The notes under the pieces were generated by a model, which was given only the letters and a program-made list of their open reading frames with translations, was not told the origin of the DNA and made no database searches. From Climacium dendroides (Eukaryota > Streptophyta > Bryopsida > Hypnales > Climaciaceae), in the NCBI GenBank assembly GCA_950106755.1, contig OX467087.1, forward strand, positions 7,072,047-7,136,046: a stretch of DNA of 64,000 nt, in the 5' to 3' direction. Positions 11,625-25,300 of this stretch are shown piece by piece. Within the stretch, counting starts at the first letter, position 1. Every line of letters starts with the position of its first letter. Both the position numbers and the translations under genes were made by a program.

Positions 11625-12470
11625 AGGAATGACATGAGGTAAATGGGTGATTGCAAGCAAAAGCCCAATAAAAAGGTGAAGTAGGTGAAAAGTCAACAAT
11701 GTAGTGAAAAGACAACAACATGTGAGAGGAGGGTAAGTGGGTGAAAAGACAACAAGAAGAAGATGAAAATATTATAGGGTGACAATTGGTGAATAGACAA
11801 CAATAGGTGAAAAGATAACATTGGTAAAAATGTGACATGAGGATAATAGAAGGCAAAAAGACAATGAACGTGAAAAGATGATATTTGTGAAAGGGTGACA
11901 ATGGTTAAAAAAATGACATTGTGAAAAGAGTGACAATCGATAAAAAGATGAGAATAGGTAAAAGGGTAACTTGCAAATAAAAATGATAACAATATGTAAT
12001 CTTTCACCTATATCCTATTGTCATCTTACATTTTAAAGTTTATAATTGTAGTACATTTTAAAGTTCATAATTGTAGTGAGATTTCAAATTGCCTCATCCA
12101 ATGCTTATGACCTTGTTAGACAAAATAGGCTAATAGGCACACTAAATAGATACATGTCTAATTAGACACTTACTTCAAACATCTAACATGATAGCAAAAT
12201 CCAAAAATGTGTCAAACAAGACTTTGTTGGAAAGGGTGACAAGGTAATAATGGGTGAAAGGCAACAACCACATGATAGGACAACATTGGGTGAAAAGACA
12301 ATATGGGGTGAAAAGACAATATGGGGTGAAAAGATAACAATGGATGGAAGATCGAAGTACGTCAAAAGTCAAGGGATAAAGGTGGGTGAAGGGATGACTT
12401 GCAAGTGGATGAAGGGGTGACAACAAGTGAAGGGGCAACTTGTAGGTGGGTAAAGGAACAACTATGGAAA
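11625..12470 (+). repeat. Purine-rich degenerate minisatellite (GGTGAAAAGACAACA type)
   Basis: The plus strand consists largely of irregular copies of GGTGAAAAGACAACAATGG, with spacing of about 15-35 bp. Clear copies are at 11667-11700, 11730-11760, 11795-11815 and 12290-12340, interrupted at 12000-12200 by ordinary AT-rich sequence. Strong strand asymmetry creates spurious minus-strand open frames rich in Ser, Phe, Pro and His, which I do not regard as genes. Confidence 0.7.
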
Positions 12471-12896
12471 GAAAAAAAATCCAATCTCTTCAAATCTTAT
12501 GTCTTTGAAAATGATAAAAATTGCTAAAATTAAATGAAAATATCATGATTTGGATGAATCTTTGCAAATTGTAAATAAAATAAAGCAAAGTACTTATTTA
12601 AATTTTTTTTTCTTTTAAATATAAAAAAGATAAAGAATACATGATTACAAAGAGTCTTCTTGAAGAAGGATAATGACCTACTCGAAAATTACCCTATTAG
12701 TAATATTAGTATAATAAGTTCATTCCAAGGGAGACGGTCAAGTAGAAAATCAATGCTAATGGGACTAATTCCTAAAATATAAAATACAATCCCAAAATAG
12801 AAGACTACAACCTAATTTGAAAAATCAATAACCACTCAATCTACAACGACATTGCATAATTCACTCAAACATAATTTGACTAACACCATCATACTT
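12471..12896. other. AT-rich stretch, no gene seen
   Basis: No feature found between the minisatellite and the outer boundary of the left palindrome arm. Confidence 0.5.
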
Positions 12897-12950
12897 CTAT
12901 GTGGCCCTGCCTGCGTGGATAGGAGACAATATAACAATTTTTTTTAGGTT
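12897..12950 (+). mobile_element. Truncated 3' part of a SINE at the arm boundary
   Basis: Matches the downstream part of the SINE at 47640-47795 (CTATGTGGCCCTGCCTGCG onward, to the T-run). The A and B boxes present in the right copy are absent here because the arm begins inside the element. Confidence 0.55.
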
Positions 12951-13156
12951 GCCCAAATAACCACATAGCCAAAAAAATTAATTTTAAAATCATAAAAAAT
13001 AATATTGTTTTGAGTAGGAGTAAAAAAATTTGATAAAAAAAATATTCTAAAATTTTGAAAAAGAAATTACTCTCTTAAATAAATTTTTTTTTCAGATTTG
13101 ACCCAAACAACATAACAAAATCAACAAATTTGAATGTAATTTTGACTAGTCTTGTG

Positions 13157-13232
13157 ACTAGTACAACGCAACCAAAACAACAAACGCGAACAACAGTTTT
13201 CAATTGTTTTGGTTGTAAATTTTTCTACTAGT
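13157..13232. mobile_element. Small foldback MITE with ACTAGT ends
   Basis: ACTAGTACAACGCAACCAAA at the left and its partner TTTTGGTTG...CTACTAGT at the right form an imperfect 76-bp hairpin. The end TTTCTACTAGT is shared with the CACTA-like MITE at 50014-50121. No clear target duplication. Mirrored at 47355-47430. Confidence 0.45.
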
Positions 13233-13554
13233 ATATTGATAAGTTAAATATATATTATTTGTAACATATTATGATGTTGTATGTGTTAGAAATTTTCTAC
13301 TCCCGACTTATAACAAGTTTAGAGTTTTGACTATTATATTAGTATTTTTGCAAACCAATTTATTGAACAAAGTTGATACAATTTTTAAAGAAGAAATTAA
13401 ATCACTAGATGAAATTGTTAAATTGTTCATAGATCTTGGAATGGTATTAGTATATTTTGGAAGAATTATTTCAAATTCAGATGAATGGACACAAATTTAT
13501 AGGAATTAATTATTTATATTCATATTCTATATGATTTATCCATATTCATAAGAT

Positions 13555-14479
13555 TTAACCCCTAATGTCCCAAGAGTCCCCGTTAAGGACACTTGAAAGT
13601 TTGGGCAAGGTCATATGATTTCAATTCCTAGTATGATTTTTTGAAATTTTGGTTCAAAATTTAAAAATAGATTAGCTTTTTAAAAATATAATTCTTATTT
13701 CTACTAGTGCCCGGGAGCAAAAATTATGCCACCTAAACAACAAAATAGGCAAGCCCATTTACAAAAAGATCTCCAAAGTTTGAAATAAAATTTTCAAAAA
13801 AATATTTTTAATGGATTATACTTTTTCTATAAGGAAAGATTTGGTTCATTCTATTTGGATAAGTGATGAGAAAGTTATAGAACATCTTGGTTTGCTAGCA
13901 ATTAAAGCGTCTTCTTGAAAAAATAACTTACTAGATTTATTTTTGAGCTTAATTTTCACATTTATCAGAAAAACAAAATCCAATAGTATAACCTTTGTTT
14001 ATTAGAAAAATCTCACTATTGGAATTTATTTAGTGTATTTCAATTTTTTCTTAAAACTAATAATAATTTATTTTTTCCTTCTACATCATACCTAATTTTA
14101 TAAAATAGTTTTCAAATAATGAAAATTGAGGTTTTATTTTGAAAATTTTCCAAACTTCCAACTCAATTTTTCAATGTAAAATTATTTTAAATTAAAAACA
14201 CGAAATGCAAAAATTTCAAATTAAGAAGATTCAAAGTCTTATAAATTAGATTGTCACAGGTACCAACAACAAGTTTTCTTCACATAAAATTAAAATATCT
14301 TACAATTTATGAATCAAAGGTTTTGCAATTTCTTCTACACATTTTCATACTAGTTTGATGCAAAATCTTATGTTTAAAGCTTTAAATATGCAAAAGATGC
14401 ATTCAAATTTATCTATTGGCTCTTTGTGTTGAAAATGGCAACTTTGATGGAAACAAGGCCTTAGGACTTTAGGGCTTAA
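13555..14479. mobile_element. TTAA-flanked terminal-inverted-repeat element, copy B
   Basis: TTAACCCCTAATGTCCC at the left and a complementary GGACTTTAGGGCTTAA at the right, TTAA at both ends, 925 bp, no usable ORF. The interior shares blocks with the copies at 54485 and 55269: GTGCCCGGGAGCAAAA, a TTCATTCTATTTGGAT block, and AATGGCA near the right end. The termini are more degraded than in copy A. Confidence 0.6.
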
Positions 14480-16333
14480 TAGTTGCATCATTATCCCCTA
14501 TTATTTATTGTATTTTGAGGACCACAATTGCTTCAAAGAATTCTTTCCCAAATTAAGGTAAAATTATTTATATTTTTTATTTTCTTAAGATTTTAAATAT
14601 AAAAACTATTACACAACTTGTTTAAATATATCACCTAAAATTTTAGAGTGAAAATCCCCATACATTGCAAGATCATGGGGGATATACATAAAAGAAAAGT
14701 TTTTTTAGGCCTGTCCAAATGTGAATTTTTGTCATTGACATAATTTATAAAAGTTACACGTTTCCCATAATTTGTACATTTTAGGTAGCATGTTGAATAA
14801 TGAATTGGGAATATATGGAAAGCATTTAACCAAAAAAATCTATATTTGTTTATAAAAAGAATATTAAATAGAAGGTGGTGCAAGGCAATTGGAACACTTG
14901 ACTTGCTGATAAGTTTAACTAAGTAAATTATTTTTTCTAGCCATTTGAATATGGAAATCAAAACATCCATAGTTACTTTCACAATAGTTATTAGAATGAC
15001 AAGAATCAAAACTTTATATGCAAAATATCGTGATCAAGAATAAGATGAATATCTCATGCAAAATCTCCCCCCCCCCCAAAAAAAAAGTAAGAAAATTAGT
15101 AGAACTTTCCCAAATTTCCGAAAAAATCAATGTTGTTTCCTCGGTCTTGAAGGAGCTTATTGAATTGCATTCAAAAACCGAGGAATCATTTATCGAGTAG
15201 AAAACTTGGATGTCTATGCACTATATTCTTAAATCTTCAAAGTAGTTAGCAAAAACTTGTTAAATTTGAAGATGGATAGGTGCATTCCTCATCTTTGAGG
15301 TTTCCTTAAAAGCCATCCACCAAAAACTTTAAGTCCTCGTCTTCCTTCGGTACGGGGTTAAAGTGGGTCACTTTATTTTTCAACAATTTCGTAATTGCAC
15401 CAACTGAATTCCCCTATTTAAGTATATTTAAGTGGAGTCCTGTACAGACCATCCCCCCTTCAATTCAGCGGGGAGCCCACCGCCCCGGCCCCCGCAGTTG
15501 AAAGACCCCCAAACATATTTCGGGACCCACAACACAGCTGAAGACGGAGTTGAAGACCGAAGTCCGGTCTTTCCCATAAATTTATTAATGCCCAGTAAGC
15601 TTATTCAAGGGTACAGAAATTCAACACATGGCATTCACCCAACTGAACCCCGCTGGACTGCTGGAGAGTCCACGGACTGACAGTTGAATTAACTGTACCC
15701 AAAGTCACTGGAAACAGAGGCCAGAGGGTGAATATTGAATGCCACCCCATACAAAGCCGTTGAGTATCCGTACAATCCTGGCTTCAAATATACGATACCG
15801 TCCAAATACATACGCAGCTGCATACCGATATAGAGACAAAAGGAGCCGGAGAGAGCGAGCCAGATCGACTGCACGCCCCCAGAATTCCTTTGGCCTTTTT
15901 CTGGCACCAGCAGGACCGTGATCGCATTGCATTAATAACGGAAACCATACTCCCAGATCCCAGAATTTGAATCGCAGTTGCACCATTGCACCATTGCACC
16001 AACACGATCACCAACCGCTTGGCCTCGGAGGGAGACATCGTGGTCGGAAAACGAGAGCTCGCGCATTGTTTTGTCAGGCTCGTCGTTTCTAGTGTCGTGT
16101 TGTTGCAAACTGCCGCGTTGCTGTCAGTGCTCCTGTCTGAGCTTCGGTGCGGCTTCGGTTGAGCCACTTGGGTTAGGGCTGCTGATGCTGCAGTGGCTAT
16201 GGAAGGGGAGACTTGGACTGCAATTGATGGAAAGCAGTAGAGATCTGGGGGGAGTGGCCGGGGAGCAGAGCATGTGTTCGTTGAGTTGTGGTGCTTGTTG
16301 GTAGCTCGGTGGTGGTAGTGGAGGGGCTTAGCT
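14480..16333. other. Upstream region of the left MCTP gene
   Basis: AT-rich to about 15,300, including a C-run followed by an A-run at 15067-15087. From about 15,430 base composition rises and resembles promoter and 5' leader sequence. A short direct repeat TGCACCATTGCACCATTGCA lies near 15,978. I see no upstream gene and cannot place a TATA box or transcription start with confidence. The open frames here on either strand are unsupported. Confidence 0.4.
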
Positions 16334-19300
16334 ATGGCGATTGGTCGGAAGCTTCTGGTGGAGGTGACCTCGGCTAGGGATCTTATGCCCAAGGATGGCC
16401 AAGGGTCATCGAATGCTTACTGTGTGGTGTGTGGGATCTCCCTCTTTTGGTTTTGCTGCTTTGCTTGCTAGTCACTTTGGAGTCGTGTGGCTCGTGCAAT
16501 GCCGACTTAGGGAATTGGTTCAGGGTGTAGAGATTAGGATGTTCGTTTCTGCCACCAATGTATGGATTTCTGCCGATTTGGGAGGCCCAACGGCTTGTTT
16601 GTGTTGCCGCTTTGCAAACGTGAATTCTAATGTTTTTGCCTCACAGTTGGACTACGATGGTCAGCGGAAGCGAACGAAGGTGAAGAACAAGGCCTTGGAC
16701 CCTACATGGAATGAGAAGGTACTGTCACCTCCCTACCCACGCGGTGTTATGTTGCCATCAATTATTGCGCCATATCCCTCTTTCAGCGACGTCCCAATTT
16801 CAACTTATGAGTCAACGTCCACGTCTACTACGTAGCTGTTACACCTACTCTAGCACAAGGATTTACTCCTAAACAAATGCTCAAACTAACACGAAGGTCA
16901 TTAGCTACTACGGAGGAAATTGGACTCTAAGCTCGATCAGTAGGGGCGAAATTCTGGGATAGCTTGCTAGTTAGGGGACACCTAGTCCATGTTCTATGGA
17001 GAGACTGTTGCAGCGGAGTACATTTCAGGGGTTGGTGTCCCCTCAGGAGCACTCGTCCCAAATTTATTTTAGGGGATAGTTTCTACACATTTTAGGGTCG
17101 TACGTCTCAGTACAAGCGTTGCCGTGGCTTTCCTAGCTGAAGATTTGCTTTCTGTAAACCCTTAAGTGAATTGGGTTTGTTAGTTCCAGTTTCGGAAAAC
17201 AGTATCTATTGGCTCTCGAGCCACCGTATCAAGAGCAGAAATTGCCATGAAATACAATTCCATCCTGAAAGTGGATCCCTTCCATTTCATCTCTTTTAGA
17301 TCGTACTTACGTTTGTTGAGTCACTCAGGTGCTAGATTAGGAAGTCTCCAGGTGTGGTACATTATACATCAGTAAAGGAAGATACCTGTACAAATGCCGT
17401 TGAAGGGTACATTTTGTTGCCTTCAATCATTCTCTAGATTTGGCAAGCTAGGTTCAGTAGCAGTTCGTAACATGTAGAGAGTGGCTGCAAGCGGTGTTCC
17501 CCGTAATCATTATACCGCACTGCACCAGGCTTGCCGCTCTTAGGTGTGCAGTAGGTTACAGACTAGGTACTGAGAAATTCTCAGTAACAGATCTTTGTCA
17601 CAGGATACATCCTATCTTTCAAAATCTCAGTCATGGTTACTTAGCACCAGGAACTTTCTGATTGCTCATTCACGACGCCTCGTGTAGGGCATTTTGAACC
17701 CCATGAGATGCACCTGACTCCAGAAATGTTCAATGCTTAATGCCGCCACTGAGCTCAGCATCATCACGACAGTGGAGCTCACGTTGCAAGTCCGTTCCAA
17801 TTGGACGGGAAACAGAAATTCAGAGTTCATGAACTGAAACCACCTGCCATTCTCTAGCCTAACTTAAGAACACATGTTCGGTATAACCAATAGTCGTAAC
17901 TCGTATGACGATCTCAAATGCGTGAGCCTTAACTAAAAGGGATTGAGCATACCATCTCTTCAAAACTAATGCTGCAGTTCCGCGTCCACTTCCGACAGCC
18001 AGCATAATAAAATTATATCTAGGTCCTTTTCCTACTCTCTTCGACTGGCATTGGGAAGCACCTAATCTTTCTGCTGTTGACATTTGGGTCACCCTAGGTC
18101 GGGTCTCCGCTTGATGTCTTTTAGCTACTGATGGGATTGATAGTTCATTGACGAAATGTAGCAGAGTATTGACACAAGCAGATGTGAGCATGTCGATTAA
18201 GTTACTGAGATTGTTCTTGTGCAGTTCGAATTTGAGATTTTGGATCCCTCCATGCCTGGAGATCTGGAAATTAACGTCCAGAATGACCGAAATAGTGGGA
18301 CTGGGAGGCGGAGCAGTTTTCTGGGACGAGTGGTCGTTCCTGTGAACACCGTGCCCCCCAAAGTTGAGGCTGTGAAGTGGTATCCGTTGCAGAAACGAGG
18401 GCTCTTCTCCCACATCAAAGGGGACTTAGGGTCAGTTTTTCTTGCTGCCGCTCAAGTTCACTCTTCATTGTCACAGTTGACTAGGAGTCAGCATTTTTCT
18501 CAAAGCGGAGTCTGCAAATTTGAAGTTTAATGAGGAGATATTACGAGTGGCTATGCCGTAGATTTGGAGATCAGACTTTGGTTAGTGAATCTGATGAATT
18601 GTTAGACTTGAAGCAAATGGAATGTATTTTGTGTCCTAGCTTGCATTGACGAGTAGGTTCCTCACAATTCATTTGCAAACTGGTAGATAACTTTAATAGT
18701 AACGTTTCTTGAGGCCGTTCGAACGGAAAGCCTGCCAATTTTACGGCTGCCAGGTTTTCCTTACACCCCAGGGGGTTTCTTGTCTACTAGTGCATGTTCA
18801 AGCATTTGAGTATCTTGAAGTTCTGAATCCCCCCTGCACAAACAGGCTCAAAGTCTGGTGGGCGGTCAATGAGCCTGCCAAGGCGAAAGACGAGAAGAAG
18901 GGGAAGGAAGGAAAGGCTGATGGGACTCAAGAGGAGAAGAAGGAAGGAGGAGGAGGTGGTGGGGGTAAGAAACAAAATAATAAGGACGGTGGTGGTGGCG
19001 ACGCTGCTAAGGAAGGAAAGGCCAAGTCTAAGGGAGAAGGTGATGATGAGAAGCCAAAAGGAGGTAACACAAGATTCATGAAATTGCCAATTCTCCTACT
19101 GCCAGAAATGTGATGCACAAGTGAATCTTCCTTTATAATCTAGGACATGTCTCGATTCATTTTTTACACTGCTGCACAAATCTTCGTCGTTTTAACGAGA
19201 AGTCTTCCATATGTGGAAATTCATTTAGGTGGTGAAGGAGGTGGGGAGGAGAAACCCGGAGATAGTGGTGGAGGCCCTCAACCGAAAGTGGTCAGGAGAG

Positions 19301-22300
19301 AAGCCAAGGCCGACATGCAGCCAGGCCCTCCCCGGCCATCTCTCATCACTGTCCCCGAGACCGACTTCACGGTGAAGGAAACCAACCCGGATTTAGGCAA
19401 GGCTGTTGACTACCGACAGCACTTCGATCTGGTTGAGCAGATGTCTTATCTCTTCATCCGTGTGGTCCGAGCTCGAGGTCTTATGGGAAAGGATGCGAAC
19501 GGGTTGAGCGATCCTGTAAGTGTTGTATCTGGAAGCTCTATTGTAGCTCTCCAATTGGTGCAGACTTTCGTATGGTTTTGATGTTACAGCGCATCATGTC
19601 TGGCATTCTCGGTTGTCATAAGAAATTCACTACTAAGATTCGGCATTCTTTGCAACGGGAAGATGGCAATTAAGTATGTCAATCATGAAGAGACGGACAC
19701 ATTTATGTCATTGAAGTTCTTGGAATTATGTAAGCTAAATATATGAGATCGGGATTGTTAGCAGGTCTCCCAAAGCATCATGTGGGGGGGCTCTTCTTGA
19801 ACTACATCATACTTCATTTTTCCTCTCGATGCCCAGTCTCCCTGTGATGTTGTGTAGAAATTCTTCAAACTGTCTAATTTTACTGGAATCTTTGCTTTTC
19901 GTATCAGCTCCCTGACCTGCAGTTAGTATTTGTGGGACTTGCGAGTAACTTTTTTCTGTGTGTATCAGTACGTCCGCTTGGCCGTTGGAGCTGTGCGAAC
20001 TGAGACGAAGATAGTGAAGCACAATCTCAATCCGGAGTGGAACCAAGTGTTTGCTGTGGGGAAAGACAAGATTCAGGGCAGAACTTTGGAATTGACTGTT
20101 TGGGATGCGGTAAGCTCTCGTCGGTTTCATACTAGCTCTTGATTTGCAATGTGACAATCCAAGTGTTAACAGCTGTGGCTTACCTTCGCAGAACTTGTGC
20201 TATAAAAATGTCATAGCTAGAAACATAAATTTGTTTCACAAGTTTGATTTGATTTTTAGCACTCTAAGCACTGTTTTCTGCAACTTGTGCTGTTTATGAG
20301 CATCACGCTTGGCTCCACTGTACCATCCTGATTCCTAGTGTTTCTGCTTCAACAGGACAAGCTCTCCAAGGATGATTTCCTGGGTGGATTTATGATTGAT
20401 CTGAGTGAAGTACCGGTTCGAAAGCCTCCCGAAAGTCCTCTTGCACCCCAGTGGTACCGGCTGGAGGCCAAGGCCGGACCAGGACGAGTCCGAGGTACTT
20501 AAATTTTTTTGGCGTCGTCATTTACTGGCATATTAATGACAGATTTGATTGATCATATTGTGAATAGTAGAATTCAGATTGGGTCAAATTGTATATCACC
20601 AGAATTAGGGCAAAACATTTTAAGTGTTGGTCTGTAATTTAAATAAAATTTAACATTTAAAGCCGTAGATTTACCCACTGAAAAGTGCTAATAATTACTG
20701 AGGTACGAATTGGTCCATTAGGGATTACTAAAGAGCGATGATTATTTAATGCGAGGCTTAGGATCTGATGCATGGGTACACTGCCCGTTTACATTAGGAA
20801 ATTCACCTTGCCACATATCTATTGACTTGGTATGTGAACGATGAATCGTTTTCAGGAGAGATTATGGTTGCCATCTGGTGGGGAACGCAAGCGGATGAAG
20901 CCTTTGCGGAGGCGTGGCAATCGGACACCGGCGGGCATGCTATTTTCCGGTCCAAGGTGTATCTTTCACCGAAGCTGTGGTACTTGCGTGTGAATGTCAT
21001 CGAAGCTCAAGATCTGGTTGGAATCGACAAAGGACGCCCCCCTGAGCCGGTATGCCTCTGAGCCCCTCAATGTCCTACTGAAAAGAACTTTTCACAATGC
21101 TCTTGTTTTGAACTTACTATACCAAGGCTTTATGGTTTCTAGAATGGCGTATTCGATTGCTTGTATTGTTAAAATTATGACATCATCAGGGTCAACATTT
21201 ATATCACCGGAACTACTCAAAACTGGTTTAATGAACATGAGACCTGATTTAGGCCTTTACGGTTTAGTTGTCTGTTTTCCTGAAATTGTGACTTTGTCCC
21301 AGTTTGTCAGAGCCCAGGTTGGTCCATACCAAATGCTACGAACGAGGCCGTCGTCAGTGAGGAGTACCAGTCCTTTCTGGAACGAAGACTTGATGTTTGT
21401 TGCTGCTGAGCCATTTGAAGAATGGTTGAATTTAATCGTTGAAGACACTTTAGGCCCGAGGGTGAGTGTCTATCCAAGCATCTTTCTCTACTCTCTCCAC
21501 AAAATATTCTTGTCGGATCTGCATTTCCTAAATGAAAGACATTAGCTTCATACAGTCTTCATCTTAATGTTAGTGTGTAACGTAAATCTACATCAATTTA
21601 ACAAGAAGTCGGCAGGAACTTGACAATAATGTAAGTACCATCCTATTCTTCATCTTAAGTTATAGTAGACTAGTTTGTGATCGTAGATTAATAATGAATT
21701 GAAGATATACATAAATCTTAGGTCATAAATTTTGCATATGGTGTCCAATGAATACATTCTCAGGTACATTTGAATCCTTTTGATTTCTTGACAGGATCAT
21801 TAAATAATCTACCCATTCTAGTAATAGCAACATTGCTCAACCCTTAAAAGTGTCGCAATTAGTTATGCATACGTACATGACCTGACTTGGATGAATCTTT
21901 TGCAGGGAGAATTTCTGGGCCTGGCAAGAATACCGCTCAGCACAATAGAGCGTCGGATTGACGGCCGTCCAGTGCCCTCTAGGTCAGTGTCCTTATTCTT
22001 GGCTTCAACTCACGTGAAACCGAGCTCCGATGGAGAGGCGAACGTTTTGTTGCAAGTTACACGATTTTCAGTGCTTAAAATCACCTAGTTTTTTATGAAA
22101 TAGATAATGAAATGTATGGATTTTTTAAAAATCTTTTTAATTACGTGAAATTCTGAAACACAATTATTAAATATTGCATCTGTAAGAGCTTTTTAGTGTT
22201 GCACAGGGGCATTCTGATTGAGGCCTTAAAAATAATGGCAATGCTCCAGGTGGTATATTTTGGAGAGGGAGCCAGGAAAGGGTGGCCCATTTCTGGGACG

Positions 22301-25300
22301 GATCCACCTCAGGCTGTGCTTCGACGGCGGGTACCACGTCATGGACGAGTCCCCGAACTACATCAGCGACACTCGGCCCACCGCCCGTCAGCTGTGGCGG
22401 CCTTCGCTAGGGGTGCTCGAGCTGGGCATTCACGGCGCCAACAACCTGCTTCCCATGAAGACGACGAAGGACAACCGCGGCAGCACGGACGCTTACTGCG
22501 TGGCCAAGTATGGTCCCAAGTGGGTGCGCACCCGCACCATCTTCGAAAGCTTCAACCCTCGCTGGAACGAGCAGTACACGTGGGAAGTTTACGATCCCTG
22601 CACGGTCGTCACCATCAGTGTGTTCGACAATCGGTATGCTCGGCTTCTTAATTTCCTTCCCTGCTGCTGTGATTACTTGCTTGCAATTGAACATCGTCTG
22701 TTTTCTGTTTGACTGCATTGACCCCATGCAATTGACCTCACCTCATTTGGACTGTATTAACCTTCAATTGTCATAGGTTTGCAATTGATGCTAGTTAGTT
22801 CTCTATTGGACTTTAGTAATCTCTTGCAATTGATCCTGGTCTAATTTTTGTGCCGGCCCCTTGCAATGGATCCTCGTGTGCTTTGTGTTGGACTGTATTA
22901 ACCCCTTTTTGGACCAAGGGTTCATGGTTTTCCAATGGTCAGTTTGATTGATCACGTAGTGGAATCTAATTAGCGAAATTTTGACATCGCCTGACTGAAT
23001 ATCGAACATTGCAATGTGCTGGTTAGAACTATGATTATTGGAACAAATAGAAATCTGTACACGAACTCTTCAAAACTGCTTTAACGTAAAGATGAGCTTC
23101 TCGGTCCTTTAAATGGTGAAGTAAAATATACAAGATTTTGTGTGAAACTTTCCACCTATCTGTAGAAGGAATTTCTTCTTACCTACCGAGCTTCTAGTAT
23201 ACTACTTCTTTAAATTCCATAGAATATATGTAGAAACCCTTTTGCTGCTATTAGTGGTTTAACCCTTTGGTTGTGCGGCTTCCATATTCCAATGTCGTTC
23301 TAGCTACCTACGAGTCAAGAGTCCATTAAATCTCTAGGTTAATTAATTTATCATGGAGCACACTCGACTCCCCCGCCTAGTTGTACTGGCTTCGGGGAGC
23401 CAAATGGGCTCCTATCTGTTTCATTCACAACTTGACATGCAAAAATTGCACAATATGAAAGATTTACAGGATGGAAAGTGCAATTAGAGACGGTTGATAG
23501 TAACGTTTTCGATTCAATTTTTGGATTGCCCAGATTATTGTGACATGCAGTAGTTCACTTCGAGTTGTGAAGTTTTGCTGGTTCTGACGCTGCTGCTTCT
23601 GCTGCGGTTTGTTGCCTGCAGTCACACGCAACCCATGGCGCCCATCCAGGCGAAGGACTTGCCTGTGGGCAAAGTGCGCATCCGTCTGTCGACGCTGGAG
23701 AGCGACCGCGTGTACACGAACTCGTACCCGCTGCTGGTAGTGACTCCGCAGGGCGTGAAGAAGATGGGCGAGATCGAGCTGGCGGTGCGGTTGTCTTGCG
23801 CGTCCACGGCCAACCTGATACACGCGTACGTGCAACCGCAGCTGCCGCGCATGCACTTCTTCTACCCCATCGACCCGCGTCAGACGGAGCCGCTTCGCGT
23901 GGCCGCCATGAACATCGTGGCCTTGCGTCTGATGAAGGCGGAGCCGCCCTTGCGGCAGGAGGTCGTGCAGTTCATGCTGGACACGGAGTCGGAGCGATGG
24001 AGCATGCGACGGAGCAAAGCCAACTATTTCCGAATCATGGTACGCCGGGCACTCTGACTGAATGAACCTCTCCGCACTCTCATCTTCCGCCTGGGTCCCA
24101 AGTTTTTCAGTGTGTCATGATGGGACCATGAATGTATGCTAGTAATTTGACATGGTAATTTACAGAAGGGTTTGAATTTTATGAGTTTGGGGTACTTTCA
24201 ATACAAGCAATTCATGCTTTTTTCCATATCTAGTATTCCACAACAGGGAAGATGTATGTATTTGAGAGAATGTGAGAGATTTTGGGCCGAGTAGGATAAG
24301 TTCATTCGAATTGTGGTGCTAAAATGTACTTTTTAAGAATCATTCACAATTTATGTTATATAATGCAAGTACTGGTACATAACATGGATATTTGAATAGT
24401 GGTGTCAAGTTGTACTTTCACAATGCTTTTTATGTAACAATATGAGCATTAGTTTAGTGAAAAGGTGTCGCGGTTGAGAATATCAATGGGACTATTAAGT
24501 GGAGAGTTCCCTTTTTTGAGAGGATTAGTATTTGAATAGCCGCATTGTTAGTGGGAATAGTGCCACTGATGGGAATGCTTTTTAAGGGGTGTATGGTGTG
24601 TGGTTTGTGTGGCCGTTTCAAGCGCGTTTCTTCTCGAATGCAGATTTATCGAATTATCTGATTTGGCATGTTTGTTGCTGTTGTACAGGGTGTGCTGAGT
24701 GGTGTCCTGGCTGTGATGAACTGGTTCTCCGACATCTGTAGTTGGAAGAGTCCGGTCACCACGGTGCTGGTGCACATCCTTTTCTTGATCCTTGTTTGGT
24801 ACCCGGAGCTTTTGTTGCCGACGGTGTTTCTCTATATGTTTCTGATTGGGGCTTGGAACTACCGCTTTCGGTCTCGCACCCCTCCCTTCATGGATGCCAA
24901 ACTCTCTCAAGGGGAGTACATTGGCGACTTGGATGAGCTGGAGGAGGAATTCAATGTCGTCCCAGCCAATAGAGCACCAGAGGTCAGCAATTCCAACCAG
25001 TAATTGTAATTTTGTTCTTTAAAAAACGCAAGCTTGAATCGCTTGTACCATGTTCGACTTCAGCCGGAGGATTCTGAAGCTTAGCCCTGGCTAATAGCGG
25101 ATGTTTTAGCTCCCATCAGCTCTGGGCATGTTTTGGGAGAGGAAGGGACGAAATTATTTTGCTTCATTTTCGTTACATTTGGCCTGGGCAAATCCAGTTT
25201 CTTCGATTCTCGCAAGTAGATTCGAGCTGCTTTAGATAACGGTTGGATAATCTGGTTTATCCTTCCTGTGATTTGCTGGTCCCAGTAATCTGTTTTTGCG

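Noticed and set aside
11572..12438. Minus-strand frames rich in Ser, Phe, His and Pro
   Set aside because: They are by-products of the purine-rich minisatellite; residues repeat with the DNA words and there is no protein signature.
15784..16392. 202-codon minus-strand frame upstream of and overlapping MCTP exon 1
   Set aside because: Low-complexity Ser/Ala/Thr/His composition, overlaps the start of a well supported gene, no recognisable domain. Its length follows from GC-rich promoter sequence.
17859..18413. 184-codon minus-strand frame across MCTP intron 2 and exon 3
   Set aside because: Antisense to exon 3 with intron sequence included; no domain recognised.
22196..22651. 151-codon frame rich in Arg and His across MCTP exon 11
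   Set aside because: Wrong reading frame of exon 11; the correct frame gives the fourth C2 domain.
24548..24910. 120-codon minus-strand frame overlapping MCTP exon 13 (and its mirror at 35677-36039)
   Set aside because: It is antisense to a conserved exon with correct splice sites and has no family resemblance; the codon pattern belongs to the plus-strand MCTP exon.
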